Origin: Arenibacter sp. F20364
GTDB taxonomy: Bacteria > Bacteroidota > Bacteroidia > Flavobacteriales > Flavobacteriaceae
Assembly (NCBI RefSeq): GCF_023015905.1
Contig: NZ_JALKBD010000004.1
Location: forward strand, 226,595-290,594
DNA: 64,000 nucleotides
Reading direction: 5' to 3'
Position numbers and translations under genes: made by a program. Within the stretch, counting starts at the first letter, position 1. Every line of letters begins with the position of its first letter. Shown piece after piece: positions 36,861 to 46,156 of the stretch. Under the pieces are notes generated by a model that did not search any database, had not been told where the DNA came from, and saw nothing but the letters and a program-made list of their open reading frames with translations.

Positions 36861-37991
36861 ATGAAAAAAATTTTATTGACCCTTACTGTGATTGTAGGAA
36901 TTGTAGCGTGCAACAGTAAACCGGAAGGTTATGTATTAAACGGTACTCTAACAGGTGATGTTGAAAACGGTACCCAAGTTTTTATAAGAAAGATCAATGA
37001 AAATAATCAGCCTTATGATATTGACACCACCACAGTTGAAAACGGTAAATTTACCGTTAGCGGCACAGCTGATTCGCCCGATTTAATATATGTTTTTGTC
37101 GATAAGATACAGGGATATACCCCCGTTGTTGCGGAAAATGGCGAAATAGAACTTACAGCCCAAAAGGATAGTTTAAATTTTGCCAAGGTTAAGGGAACTG
37201 TTCAAAATGATATTTTCTTTAAATATCTAAATGAATCCAGGGCTTTATCCGATCAGGCCATGTCTATCCAAAAGGATATGCAAAATGCCAATATGAGTGG
37301 TAACGAAGCTACTGTAAATTCCTTACGTGACGAGTTTGCAGAACTTCAGGAAGAATACAAGAATTTTGAATTGGATTTTATAAAGAACAATCCAAATGGC
37401 CTTATATCCGCCCTATTGATAGAGAAAGGACTAAATGCAAGGATCGTAGAGAGTGAGGAAGCCCAAAAAATGTACGATGCACTTACCCCGGAAATCAAGG
37501 AAACCTTACCAGCCAAAAACATCCTGAAAAGTTTGGAAGCGGCCAAGGCACGGGAAGAAAAAGGTAAGAGTACGGCAATTGGTGCCACTGCTCCGGATTT
37601 CTCAGGACCTACCCCGGACGGAAAGGAATTATCCCTAAAAGAGGCCATGGGAAAGGTAACTATAATAGATTTTTGGGCAGCATGGTGTAAGCCTTGTAGG
37701 GTTGAAAACCCTAATGTGGTCAATGTTTACAACAAGTACCACTCCAAAGGACTTAATATTATTGGAGTTTCCCTGGACCGTAAGGAGGAGGATTGGAAAA
37801 AGGCCATTGCAGATGACAATCTTGCTTGGAACCATATTTCCAGCTTAGATTACTTTAATGATGCCGTAGCCAAACTGTATAACGTAGAAGCCATTCCTGC
37901 TACCTTTATTCTGGATGAAAATGGAGTTATTATAGCAAAAAATCTAAGAGGCCCTGAATTGGAGTCTAAAATTTCAGAACTTTTACAGTAG
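36861..37991 (+). CDS. TlpA/AhpC-type thioredoxin lipoprotein with DUF4369-like N-terminal domain
   Basis: 376 residues. The lipobox IVGIVACNS makes it a probable lipoprotein anchored at Cys17. Residues 23-115 form a DUF4369-like beta domain (GYVLNGTLTGDVENGTQVFIRK), a helical linker follows, and residues from about 235 are a TlpA-type thioredoxin with WCKPC in DFWAAWCKPCRVENPNVV and cis-Pro in VEAIPATFILD. Such proteins reduce disulfides in the periplasm. It is monocistronic, with a strong terminator downstream. Confidence 0.9.
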   Translation: MKKILLTLTVIVGIVACNSKPEGYVLNGTLTGDVENGTQVFIRKINENNQPYDIDTTTVENGKFTVSGTADSPDLIYVFVDKIQGYTPVVAENGEIELTAQKDSLNFAKVKGTVQNDIFFKYLNESRALSDQAMSIQKDMQNANMSGNEATVNSLRDEFAELQEEYKNFELDFIKNNPNGLISALLIEKGLNARIVESEEAQKMYDALTPEIKETLPAKNILKSLEAAKAREEKGKSTAIGATAPDFSGPTPDGKELSLKEAMGKVTIIDFWAAWCKPCRVENPNVVNVYNKYHSKGLNIIGVSLDRKEEDWKKAIADDNLAWNHISSLDYFNDAVAKLYNVEAIPATFILDENGVIIAKNLRGPELESKISELLQ

Positions 37992-38083
37992 TAAACTACC
38001 TCGGGGCAGACCCGCCTGAACGAATCGGGCTGGAAAGTTTTAATCTCGATTATCGTGTAAATCACTATCCTATAAACAAAAGA

Positions 38084-38114
38084 AAGGCCCGTAAGTACAT
38101 TACGGGCCTTTTTT
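38084..38114 (+). terminator. Rho-independent terminator
   Basis: An 11-bp stem, AAGGCCCGTAA/TTACGGGCCTT, has a 5-base loop and then T run. It lies about 95 bases after the thioredoxin gene, and A residues on the other side allow weak use from the minus strand. Confidence 0.9.
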
Positions 38115-38221
38115 ATTCTATATCGTGGTATTTATTTTGAACTACAAGCTTATGATCAAGCAGGAATCAATATCCTCCAATAGGTATCTAATAAATCGCC
38201 ATACAGTCTACCGTTTCACTT

Positions 38222-38872
38222 TTAAATCTTTCCCAGTTTCCCCAGGACAAAAAGAAGCATTATGGGCAAAGCCAATAAAAGTACCATTAACGTATCCGTA
38301 ACAAGTAGATCGGGCTTAAAAAACAAGGTAACAACATAGCCACCAATAGCGCCTCCAAAATGGGCGGTATGTCCAATATTGCCCAGTCTTTTTTTCATTC
38401 CGTAGATGGAATAAAGCAAATACAGGATTCCCAAAACATAGGCCGGTAAAGGAATAGGAATGAACATAATTCCCAAGCGCATCCCCGGTTCCAATAAGAT
38501 AGCCGAGTACAATATACCGGTAACGGCACCACTCGCCCCCACGGCACTGTAATAAGGTTCGCTTTTATGAAAAAATAACGCCAATAAACTACCGGCTACC
38601 AGACTAATAAAATAAAGGATAAGGAATTTACCAGGCCCAAACCAATCAATGACTACATCTGCAAAAAAATAAAGGGTAAACATGTTAAAAAAAAGATGGG
38701 AAAGGTCTACATGTAAAAAACCTGAAGTAAGCATCCTGTCCTTTTGCCCTGCCTGTATAGCGCCTACACCAAACTTGTAGCGTTCAAAGAATGTAGTGTC
38801 GTTAAAACCTTTTAAGGAAGCCAAGACGTTGGCAAGCATAATGGCCATGGTAGCAATATGAATATTATTCAT
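38222..38872 (-). CDS. Rhomboid family intramembrane serine protease
   Basis: 216 residues from ATG 38872; a TTG nine codons earlier is excluded by the -7 box at 38897-38904, which leaves too little leader. Six membrane helices; catalytic Ser in YSAVGASGAVTGI (GxSG) and His in IGHTAHFGGAIGG. LTSGFLHVDLSHLFFNMFTLYFF is the conserved helix-2 His/Asn region. It cleaves membrane segments of unknown targets. It is divergent from the LpxL-type gene and shares a palindromic promoter with it. Confidence 0.93.
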   Translation of the reverse strand: MNNIHIATMAIMLANVLASLKGFNDTTFFERYKFGVGAIQAGQKDRMLTSGFLHVDLSHLFFNMFTLYFFADVVIDWFGPGKFLILYFISLVAGSLLALFFHKSEPYYSAVGASGAVTGILYSAILLEPGMRLGIMFIPIPLPAYVLGILYLLYSIYGMKKRLGNIGHTAHFGGAIGGYVVTLFFKPDLLVTDTLMVLLLALPIMLLFVLGKLGKI

Positions 38873-38896
38873 GAAGAAAACTGTTATTTTTAGGTT

Positions 38897-38914
38897 CAAA
38901 TATAGCTATATTTG
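38897..38914. promoter_or_regulatory. Palindromic bidirectional promoter core
   Basis: CAAATATAGCTATATTTG is a perfect 18-bp palindrome. It contains an exact -7 box TATATTTG on each strand, at 38897-38904 for the leftward rhomboid gene and at 38907-38914 for the rightward acyltransferase gene. Starts lie 25 and 17 bases away. Confidence 0.7.
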
Positions 38915-38930
38915 CCCTAATTATAACTGA

Positions 38931-39818
38931 ATGCAGTTTCTGATCTATATTCTTGTTTACCCGCTCCTATGGCTCATTTCCATATTACCTTTTAGACTTT
39001 TTTACTTTTTTTCAGACGTTGTATTTTTTGTTCTTTACTATTTGGTCGGATATAGAAAAAAGGTAGTTTGGGATAACCTTACCCGTGCCTTTCCTGATAA
39101 AACCAAAGTTGAAATAAAACGTATCCAAAAAGAATTTTACCGTCATATGTGCGATATGTTCCTAGAAATGATCAAGACCTTGAGTCTTTCCAAAGACGAG
39201 CTTAAGGAGCGGTACAAGATTACCAATATTGAAGTACTGCAAGAAATAGTAAAGGACAAGAGCGTTCTCATTGTATGTTCACATTATGCCAATTGGGAAT
39301 GGAACGTTAGCATTAATAATTACGTGAATGCCAAAGGCTATGCCGTTTACCAGAAAATTGGCAACTCTTATTTTGATGACCTGATAAAGAAAATAAGGGC
39401 CAAATGGAACACTACCCTAATTACGCAGCAAGAAACCGTGAAAACGGTATATAGGAATGCACAAAATGGGGTGATTTCGGCTTATGGAATGGTGAGCGAC
39501 CAATCGCCACAAGTAAAAAGGGCGCAATACTGGAGCGAATTCATGGGCGTTAAAGTGCCTATTTTCATCGGACCGGAAAGTATGGCCAGAAAATTGGACC
39601 TGGCAGTGGTCTTCTTAAAAGTATCCAAAGTAAGAAGAGGTTATTATCAAGCTGAATTCATTCCTATAACAACTGCTGGCAAACAAACCAAAAACCATGA
39701 AATTACAGACCAATTCCTAAGACTTACGGAGAAGCAGATTTTGGAAAGGCCGGAGCATTACCTTTGGACCCATAAACGTTGGAAACACAGAAATAAAGTA
39801 CCTGTCAAATTCCAATAG
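38931..39818 (+). CDS. LpxL/HtrB-family lipid acyltransferase
   Basis: 295 residues with an N-terminal membrane anchor (LIYILVYPLLWLISILPFRLFYFF) and the acyltransferase motif HYANWE (HX4E) in LIVCSHYANWEWN. Later blocks such as VSDQSPQ and HYLWTHKRWKHR match the LpxL/HtrB (lauroyl transferase) family, which adds secondary acyl chains to lipid A at the inner membrane. Sphingolipid or ornithine-lipid acylation by related enzymes cannot be ruled out. Confidence 0.88.
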   Translation: MQFLIYILVYPLLWLISILPFRLFYFFSDVVFFVLYYLVGYRKKVVWDNLTRAFPDKTKVEIKRIQKEFYRHMCDMFLEMIKTLSLSKDELKERYKITNIEVLQEIVKDKSVLIVCSHYANWEWNVSINNYVNAKGYAVYQKIGNSYFDDLIKKIRAKWNTTLITQQETVKTVYRNAQNGVISAYGMVSDQSPQVKRAQYWSEFMGVKVPIFIGPESMARKLDLAVVFLKVSKVRRGYYQAEFIPITTAGKQTKNHEITDQFLRLTEKQILERPEHYLWTHKRWKHRNKVPVKFQ

Positions 39819-39948
39819 TCCTTCTTTCATTGCCAAAAAAACCTGCAACTTTTCAGCTTTCAAATCCCTCAAAAGCCTATTGACTATGGCTTTGTCATAG
39901 ACGATAGCAGGCCAAAAACTAAATAAATTATTCTTTTCTGCGTTATAG

Positions 39949-41265
39949 ATGAAAATTTATTTGGAATTAATGGGATTTTGCCAAAAGAATAATAGTGGCC
40001 GATTTAAATTGACTTTACTTTTTTGCCTTCTTTTCAGCTTGGCTGTAAAAAGTAGCGGTCACCCAAACCCCATGGCTATATTTACAGCAAACAAGGCGAA
40101 ATACGCATTTGGCAACGAGTATGCTGCCCGTCTCAGCTACATTGGGGAAGTAAAACCCCCGACGACCACTAACACCCTTCAGGAGTTTTGTGCCTTGGAC
40201 CAGCCCACCCTATACTCCGTCCAAGTCAATGAATCCAAGGTAATTTGGTACGATAAGCCTTTCAATGGCAACCAATTGCCTGCAAATACCCTTTTAAAAG
40301 CAAATACAACCTTTTATGCCGCACAAATCATAAACGGGGAGGAAAGCTCCCAACGTTTGGCCATAACCATTGCCTTGCTAGCCCCTACCACCCCAACAAC
40401 GACAAAGAAAATACAAGTTTTTTCGGCGACGGAAAACCCAACTATTGCCGATTTAGAGGTCAACGAAACATATATTATTTGGTGCGACGCCCCAAAAGCT
40501 GGGGAACTCCTTGATTTTGATACGCCCTTGGAAAATGGAAAAAGCTACTATGCCGCACAGCTTGTCTCTAATTGCGAAAGTGTTGAAAGATTAATGGTAA
40601 AGGTAGAGGTCCAAGAAACATCGGATTTAAAACTTACCAAAACGGTAAATATTAAACACCCTATGATAGGGGAAAAAGTAGTATTGACCATAACGTTGGA
40701 GAACGATGGCACATCCAACTTTCAGAACATTAGCATTAAGGAACATCTAGACCGTGGGTTCAATTATGTAAATGCAAAAACCACCAAGGGTACCTACAAT
40801 GCTAGCGACCAAGTTTGGACACTAAGCTCATTACCTGCCAAGGGAACAGCTGTATTAGATCTTGAAGTCGAGGCTATGCCATATGGAAATTATAACAGTA
40901 TTTCAGCTATTGAAACCTCTATGCCACTTGACAGGAATTCTAAGAACAATAGTGCAGACATTACTTTGGAGCCATCGTGTATAAACATTTACAATGAATT
41001 TACCCCAAATGACGATGGTGACAACGACTACTTTAGAATTGATTGTATTGAAACATTTCCGGAATCGGAACTCCAAGTGTTCAATAGATATGGAGCCCTA
41101 GTATACCAAAAGAAGGCATACCAAAATGATTGGCGTGGTTTGGCCAATGTAAACGGTGTAGTGGGCAAAGGGGAGCCATTACCAACAGGAACCTACTTTT
41201 ATATTCTTAAAACCGACAGTTTAAGCGATAACAAAACAGGTTGGCTATTTTTAAGAAAAGACTAA
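39949..41265 (+). CDS. T9SS type B sorting-domain surface protein
   Basis: 438 residues. A signal segment (residues 19-37) is followed by two similar Ig-like units (about 60-145 and 150-225, each with [VI]IW[YC]D and FYAAQ/YYAAQ), a DUF11-like domain (about 225-340) and a C-terminal gliding-motility-type CTD (CINIYNEFTPNDDGDNDYF, ELQVFNRYGALVYQK, DWRG, GTYFYIL). Type B CTDs direct export through T9SS. It is followed by PorP/SprF and OmpA-family genes, the common partner set. The function is probably adhesin-like. Confidence 0.88.
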   Translation: MKIYLELMGFCQKNNSGRFKLTLLFCLLFSLAVKSSGHPNPMAIFTANKAKYAFGNEYAARLSYIGEVKPPTTTNTLQEFCALDQPTLYSVQVNESKVIWYDKPFNGNQLPANTLLKANTTFYAAQIINGEESSQRLAITIALLAPTTPTTTKKIQVFSATENPTIADLEVNETYIIWCDAPKAGELLDFDTPLENGKSYYAAQLVSNCESVERLMVKVEVQETSDLKLTKTVNIKHPMIGEKVVLTITLENDGTSNFQNISIKEHLDRGFNYVNAKTTKGTYNASDQVWTLSSLPAKGTAVLDLEVEAMPYGNYNSISAIETSMPLDRNSKNNSADITLEPSCINIYNEFTPNDDGDNDYFRIDCIETFPESELQVFNRYGALVYQKKAYQNDWRGLANVNGVVGKGEPLPTGTYFYILKTDSLSDNKTGWLFLRKD

Positions 41266-41290
41266 TGCGCCTTATACTTCAAATTAAAAA

Positions 41291-42220
41291 ATGAATATCC
41301 CCCAAAAATTAATCCTAGTGCTTATTACATTGTTTCTCCTTTTAGGCGGAGGAATAGCCATAGCACAGCAATTGCCGCAGTACACACAATATATGTACAA
41401 CACCTCTACCATTAATCCTGCCTACGTTAACGAGAATAACCGTATGGACGCTACTTTAAGTTATCGGGCCCAATGGATCGGGATAGACGGAGCCCCGGAA
41501 ACAAAAGCACTTACCGTTTCGGGAATCATCAATAACAAAATCGGATTAGGCATTAATATCTACAAAGACAACATTGGACCATCGACCGAGTTTAATTCCA
41601 ATGCCGTTTTCTCCTATTATCTAAACCTAATCAAAAAGGTAAAAATGTCACTTGGCGTAAATGCAGGTATCGATTTTTTTGAGGTGGATTATTCTAAAGG
41701 CAGCTATTACGACCAAGATGATGTTCTGTTCAGTTATGACAATTATTACAACGCCCTTCCAGCCGTAGGTGCCGGTATATATATCTTTAATGACAACTGG
41801 TATGTTGGATTTTCAATTCCCAACGTGCTTTTAAATCAATCCAATGTAGTAAGCGACAAGAATTTGATCCACAGGGACAACCATATTTATTTTATAGGGG
41901 GCTATGTTATGGATATTTCCGCTTCCTTAAAATTAAAGCCTTCTATTTTGGTAAAGACCATAGACAATGCACCACCAACTATAGATGCCTCCCTGAACGT
42001 GTTATTCCTCCATAAATTTACGCTCGGAGCCTCTAGCAGACTTAAGGACAGTTATAGTGCCTTGGCAGGGTTTCAAATATCCAAGAATTTTTTTCTGGGC
42101 TATTCCTATGATTACAACATTTCGGATCTTGGCGATTACAATCAGGGGTCGCACGAAATAATATTGAAGTACTTAATGCCTAGATGGGGGCCAAATGCCC
42201 GTTCACCTAGATTTTTCTAA
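41291..42220 (+). CDS. Type IX secretion system membrane protein, PorP/SprF family
   Basis: 309 residues with a signal peptide (to about IAIAQQ). The start of the mature chain, LPQYTQYMYNTSTINPAYVNENNRM, is the PorP/SprF signature. The rest is an outer-membrane barrel ending in a PKFF-like aromatic terminus (RSPRFF). SprF-type proteins attach specific type B CTD cargo at the cell surface. It is 25 bases after its probable cargo gene and overlaps none. Confidence 0.92.
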   Translation: MNIPQKLILVLITLFLLLGGGIAIAQQLPQYTQYMYNTSTINPAYVNENNRMDATLSYRAQWIGIDGAPETKALTVSGIINNKIGLGINIYKDNIGPSTEFNSNAVFSYYLNLIKKVKMSLGVNAGIDFFEVDYSKGSYYDQDDVLFSYDNYYNALPAVGAGIYIFNDNWYVGFSIPNVLLNQSNVVSDKNLIHRDNHIYFIGGYVMDISASLKLKPSILVKTIDNAPPTIDASLNVLFLHKFTLGASSRLKDSYSALAGFQISKNFFLGYSYDYNISDLGDYNQGSHEIILKYLMPRWGPNARSPRFF

Positions 42221-42230
42221 GCAAAGACCT

Positions 42231-44153
42231 ATGAGAATAATCCTTACCATAGTCGCACTGTTCATAAGCAATATCCATCTGGCACAGTATTCCAGATCGG
42301 AAGCGAACGAGTATTTTCAAAATTTGAATTTTGCCAAAGCCATAAATATATACCAACAGCTTGAATCGAAAAAGAAAAAACCAAAGCCCTTTTTTGTGGA
42401 ACGGCTGGCCGAAAGTTATTTTAGTATCACTGATTATAACAATGCTAGAATATGGTACGAAAAATTATATGACTTAAAAGAGAAAAAGGTAGATGAAGCC
42501 ACCTTTATCAAGTATATACAAAGTCTTAAAGCTTGCCAGGAATACGTAGAGGCCAACATTTTAATTAAGGATTACTATAGCTACGATTCACAAAAACTGG
42601 CCACCATACGGCAGCAGGAAAAATATTTGGATAGCCTAATGGGGGAAGATCCCAAATACAACATAAGCAATGCCCAAATTAACTCGCCCCTGTCAGACTT
42701 TGCCCCTATGTACTATAAAGATGCCATTGTTTTTTCTTCGAGCAGGGCCCCGGAATTTTCGGAGGACGCCGAATATTCCTGGAACAATCAACCCTATCTA
42801 TCTATTTTAATGGCCGATAGGGACACAACTACAGGACAACTTAACAATGTGAAGAAATTCCATAAGAACATCCAATCCTCTTTTCACGAAGGTACCCTTA
42901 CCTATTCCCCAGATTATAAAACCGTCTATTTTACCCAAAACTATTTAAAGGGCAAGGACTTACAGGTTAACCCCAAAGGGTTTTCCAATATGCAGATCTT
43001 AAGGGGTGATGTAGTAGGAGATTCCATTGTAAGAGCTAATGCCTTAAAATTCAATAATCCCAAATACTCATTCGGACATCCTTTCTTAACCAAGGACGGG
43101 AAGCGACTTTTCTTTGTCTCCAATATGTTTGGAGGTTTTGGGGAAACAGATATTTATTATGTGGATATTGCCGAAGATGGAAAATTGGGACCGGCAACCA
43201 ACCTAGGCCCTACCATTAATACCCCCGGAAGGGAAATGTTTCCCTATGTTGCAGGCCAACACCTGTATTTTGCTTCGGATAGCCATTTTGGACTGGGTGG
43301 ACTCGATATTTTTAAGTCCAAAATGGAGCCGAATAACAGCTATGAAATTCCAAAAAACATGGGAATGCCCATCAATAGCAATATGGATGATTTTTCCCTT
43401 ATTATAAATGATGTCGATCATACCGGTTACTTTTCTTCCAACAGGGTCAATGGTAAAGGCGACGATGACATTTATTCGTTTAGCAAAGTAGCCGAAATGA
43501 TGCCATACAGGGGTAACATTTTGGACGAGGTTACCAAGGCCCCAATTCCAGAAGTTAAGGTAAAAGTGTATGATCAGGAAAAACAATTGGTCACGGAAAC
43601 CACCACCGATGAACAAGGTAATTTTGAAGTTGCCCTATCCCCCGATACCAACCATATATTTGCCTTTTTTAAACTGGAATACAAACAAGAAATTAAGTCG
43701 GTCAATAATGCCAATACCCCAAACCTTATAAAGGATATCAACAACACCAGTTTAACTCCTTTTTCAAGTTTTATCGTTTACGAAGGTGGTGTTGAAAAAG
43801 TTAGGGCAAACCCTATATTCTTTAATCTAAACCGATTTAATATCACCTATAAGGCAGCAGAGGAATTGGACAAAATAGTAACCTTTATGAACGACTTCCC
43901 AAGCGTAAAAATAAAGATCGAGGCCCATACCGATTCCAGGGCATCGGATGCATTCAATTTGGAACTTTCCAACAACAGGGCCAAATCTACCCGAGATTAC
44001 CTCATTTACATGGGGATAGATGCCTCAAGGATTGAGAGTGCCATCGGCTATGGTGAGTCGCGCTTGATCAATAATTGTGCTGATGGTGTTCCCTGTAGTA
44101 TTGAAGATCATTTGGCCAATAGGCGTTGTGATTTCATAATTATCGGAAAATAA
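42231..44153 (+). CDS. OmpA family protein with TPR/WD40-like repeats (T9SS-associated)
   Basis: 640 residues from ATG 42231, the first start giving a signal peptide (MRIILTIVALFISNIHLAQ). TPR-like repeats (residues 22-130) precede PD40/WD40-like repeats (about 150-430: LTKDGKRLFFVSNMFGGFGETDIYYVDI), a carboxypeptidase-regulatory-like domain (about 440-510) and a C-terminal OmpA peptidoglycan-binding domain (about 530-640, VKIKIEAHTDSRASDAFNLELSNNRAKSTRDYL). This is the PorE-like architecture linking T9SS machinery to the cell wall. It forms an operon with the preceding two genes. Confidence 0.92.
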   Translation: MRIILTIVALFISNIHLAQYSRSEANEYFQNLNFAKAINIYQQLESKKKKPKPFFVERLAESYFSITDYNNARIWYEKLYDLKEKKVDEATFIKYIQSLKACQEYVEANILIKDYYSYDSQKLATIRQQEKYLDSLMGEDPKYNISNAQINSPLSDFAPMYYKDAIVFSSSRAPEFSEDAEYSWNNQPYLSILMADRDTTTGQLNNVKKFHKNIQSSFHEGTLTYSPDYKTVYFTQNYLKGKDLQVNPKGFSNMQILRGDVVGDSIVRANALKFNNPKYSFGHPFLTKDGKRLFFVSNMFGGFGETDIYYVDIAEDGKLGPATNLGPTINTPGREMFPYVAGQHLYFASDSHFGLGGLDIFKSKMEPNNSYEIPKNMGMPINSNMDDFSLIINDVDHTGYFSSNRVNGKGDDDIYSFSKVAEMMPYRGNILDEVTKAPIPEVKVKVYDQEKQLVTETTTDEQGNFEVALSPDTNHIFAFFKLEYKQEIKSVNNANTPNLIKDINNTSLTPFSSFIVYEGGVEKVRANPIFFNLNRFNITYKAAEELDKIVTFMNDFPSVKIKIEAHTDSRASDAFNLELSNNRAKSTRDYLIYMGIDASRIESAIGYGESRLINNCADGVPCSIEDHLANRRCDFIIIGK

Positions 44154-44321
44154 TACAAAAGCAAAAGACCTATCAGCTACCCCTAACCCTAATTTGTTGC
44201 ACAAACACTGGCCATAATACTTACAAACACTAGGCCTCCTTTGTCGTTGGTCTAAATTAGGGGTGCAATTAAACTTTTCTTATTAACTTGAAGCGTAATT
44301 TAATTTAAAATCAATTTTATA

Positions 44322-45317
44322 ATGGAAATTTTGGGGACCCTATACGATGAAATCGTGGGATTTTTGGGAATTAGCCAGGCACTCGAGTTATTGCAAGCAG
44401 GGGATTATAGTGTTTTCACCACCTATGATGGTGTGGTTTCCCTAATATATCCTATTATTCCTTTGTTGTTGATATTGGAGTTTATACTAGGTCTGGTCTA
44501 TAAAAAACCGAACACCAAGGTATACAAGGTAAACTTCCTTATCTATATCTTTAATAGGTTTATTGGCCGATTTATAGCCATAGCTATGGTGACCTTTATT
44601 ATTGGCTGGTTACAACCCTATGCCCTATTCCAGACCAAAATGACCTGGTATTGGTTTATTTACGGTTACATAGTATGGGAATTTGGTCATTTCTTATACC
44701 ATTATTGGGGGCACAAAGTGCGACTTTTTTGGTGTCTACACTCTACCCACCACGCTCCGGAACAAATGAATCTTTCGGTTTCCCATGCCCACTTCTTTCT
44801 AGAGGCGCCATATGCGGATGCTATTAGGACCACGGTATGTATCCTTTTGGGCGTAGAACCAGTTTTGCTCTTTTTAATCATGTTCATAGATGGCACCTAT
44901 GGCGCATTTATACATGTAGGCGAAAACATTATGAAAGATGGTAGAATGGGCTTTATGAACAAGATCATATTAACACCCTCCCATCATAGGGTACATCATG
45001 CCAGAAATCCACTGTACATGGATACCAATTTCTGTAATTTGCTAAATATCTGGGACAAGGTTTTTGGGACCTATCAGGATGAACAACATGACATCCAAAT
45101 TGAATATGGGATTACCCGTAAAATGGACAGTGGCAACTTTTTGGATGTTTATTTCGGTGAATTCGTGGCCTTGTTCAAAGATGTGGCCAAAGCGCCCGGA
45201 CTAAAAAATAAACTCCTCTATATTATTATGCCTCCAGGATGGAGCCATACGGGGGAACACCAGACCTCAAAGTTGGTTCGAGGGGCCTACCTAAAAGAAC
45301 AGCTAGCTAAGGAGTAA
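44322..45317 (+). CDS. Sterol desaturase/fatty acid hydroxylase superfamily protein
   Basis: 331 residues with four or so membrane helices and the three histidine clusters of di-iron hydroxylases: HFLYHYWGHK, HSTHHAPE and HHRVHHARN. These enzymes hydroxylate or desaturate lipids with O2. The bacterial substrate is unknown. The 3' end overlaps the convergent nuclease-like gene by 11 bases. Confidence 0.88.
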   Translation: MEILGTLYDEIVGFLGISQALELLQAGDYSVFTTYDGVVSLIYPIIPLLLILEFILGLVYKKPNTKVYKVNFLIYIFNRFIGRFIAIAMVTFIIGWLQPYALFQTKMTWYWFIYGYIVWEFGHFLYHYWGHKVRLFWCLHSTHHAPEQMNLSVSHAHFFLEAPYADAIRTTVCILLGVEPVLLFLIMFIDGTYGAFIHVGENIMKDGRMGFMNKIILTPSHHRVHHARNPLYMDTNFCNLLNIWDKVFGTYQDEQHDIQIEYGITRKMDSGNFLDVYFGEFVALFKDVAKAPGLKNKLLYIIMPPGWSHTGEHQTSKLVRGAYLKEQLAKE

Positions 45318-46095
45318 AGACCAAGGTAGCGATTACAATACAATGATCGCTGGCATAATTTTCACAGAAGACCTCATAATCCAATACCTGCCATTTTTCG
45401 GGCTTATTGTACATGATATGGTCAATACAAATACTGGGCCCGGTTGCCGGAAAAGTACCCTTCCAAGCATTAGGATGCCTGGGCTTTGAAAATTTTTCGG
45501 AAATAAGAGTTATGGGGGTGCTATTGGGCACTGCGTTAAGATCGCCCACCAATAAAGTGGGATATTCCGTATCCCCCAAATGGTCAACGATAGCCTTGGC
45601 CTGCATAACCCTATCGGTTTCATCCTTCAAGTGATCCAAATGGGTACCAACAAATTGAATGGTATTCCCATTTTTGGTTTTTATCCTAGTAGCCAAGGCT
45701 GCCCTAGGTTCAGAATCTGGCAAATGGGGCAAACCTATATTTTCACTGCCGATAAAACTAAATTTTGACAGTACTGCTTCTCCATACTCCCCACCATCAT
45801 AATACATGGCACGGGCAAATAACGAGGCCATTTTTGTACGCATTCCCAATTCGGTGGGCAGATCGTAGTTTTTGGCCCTATTCGTTCTAAAATCCACCTC
45901 TTGCATGGCCACCAGATCGGGTTGGTAGTAATTAATTACACCCGCTATGGTATCCAAATTAAAGTCATTCTTGGTAGTAGCACCATGTAGGATGTTAAAA
46001 CTCATTACCCTTAAGGTATCCGCTTGTGCCAGGCTAGAAAAGGAAGTGATTCCCACAAAAACGAAAAGAAGTAATTTTAAAATGCGTGATTTCAT
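45307..46095 (-). CDS. Exported endonuclease/exonuclease/phosphatase-family protein
   Basis: 262 residues with a signal peptide (to about SLAQA). EEP-fold motifs are seen: VMSFNILHG, VAMQEVDFRTNRA (metal Glu), GTHLDH, LLVGDLNAVPNS and ICIDHIMYN with YASDHCIVIATL (catalytic Asp-His pair). The export signal points to a periplasmic or secreted phosphodiesterase or phosphatase rather than DNA repair. Confidence 0.88.
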   Translation of the reverse strand: MKSRILKLLLFVFVGITSFSSLAQADTLRVMSFNILHGATTKNDFNLDTIAGVINYYQPDLVAMQEVDFRTNRAKNYDLPTELGMRTKMASLFARAMYYDGGEYGEAVLSKFSFIGSENIGLPHLPDSEPRAALATRIKTKNGNTIQFVGTHLDHLKDETDRVMQAKAIVDHLGDTEYPTLLVGDLNAVPNSTPITLISEKFSKPRHPNAWKGTFPATGPSICIDHIMYNKPEKWQVLDYEVFCENYASDHCIVIATLVFTP

Positions 46096-46156
46096 TTGCC
46101 AAATTAAAAATTAGGGCCGAAAGTATTTGATTCCCGACCCTTTTAAAACTTTTATA

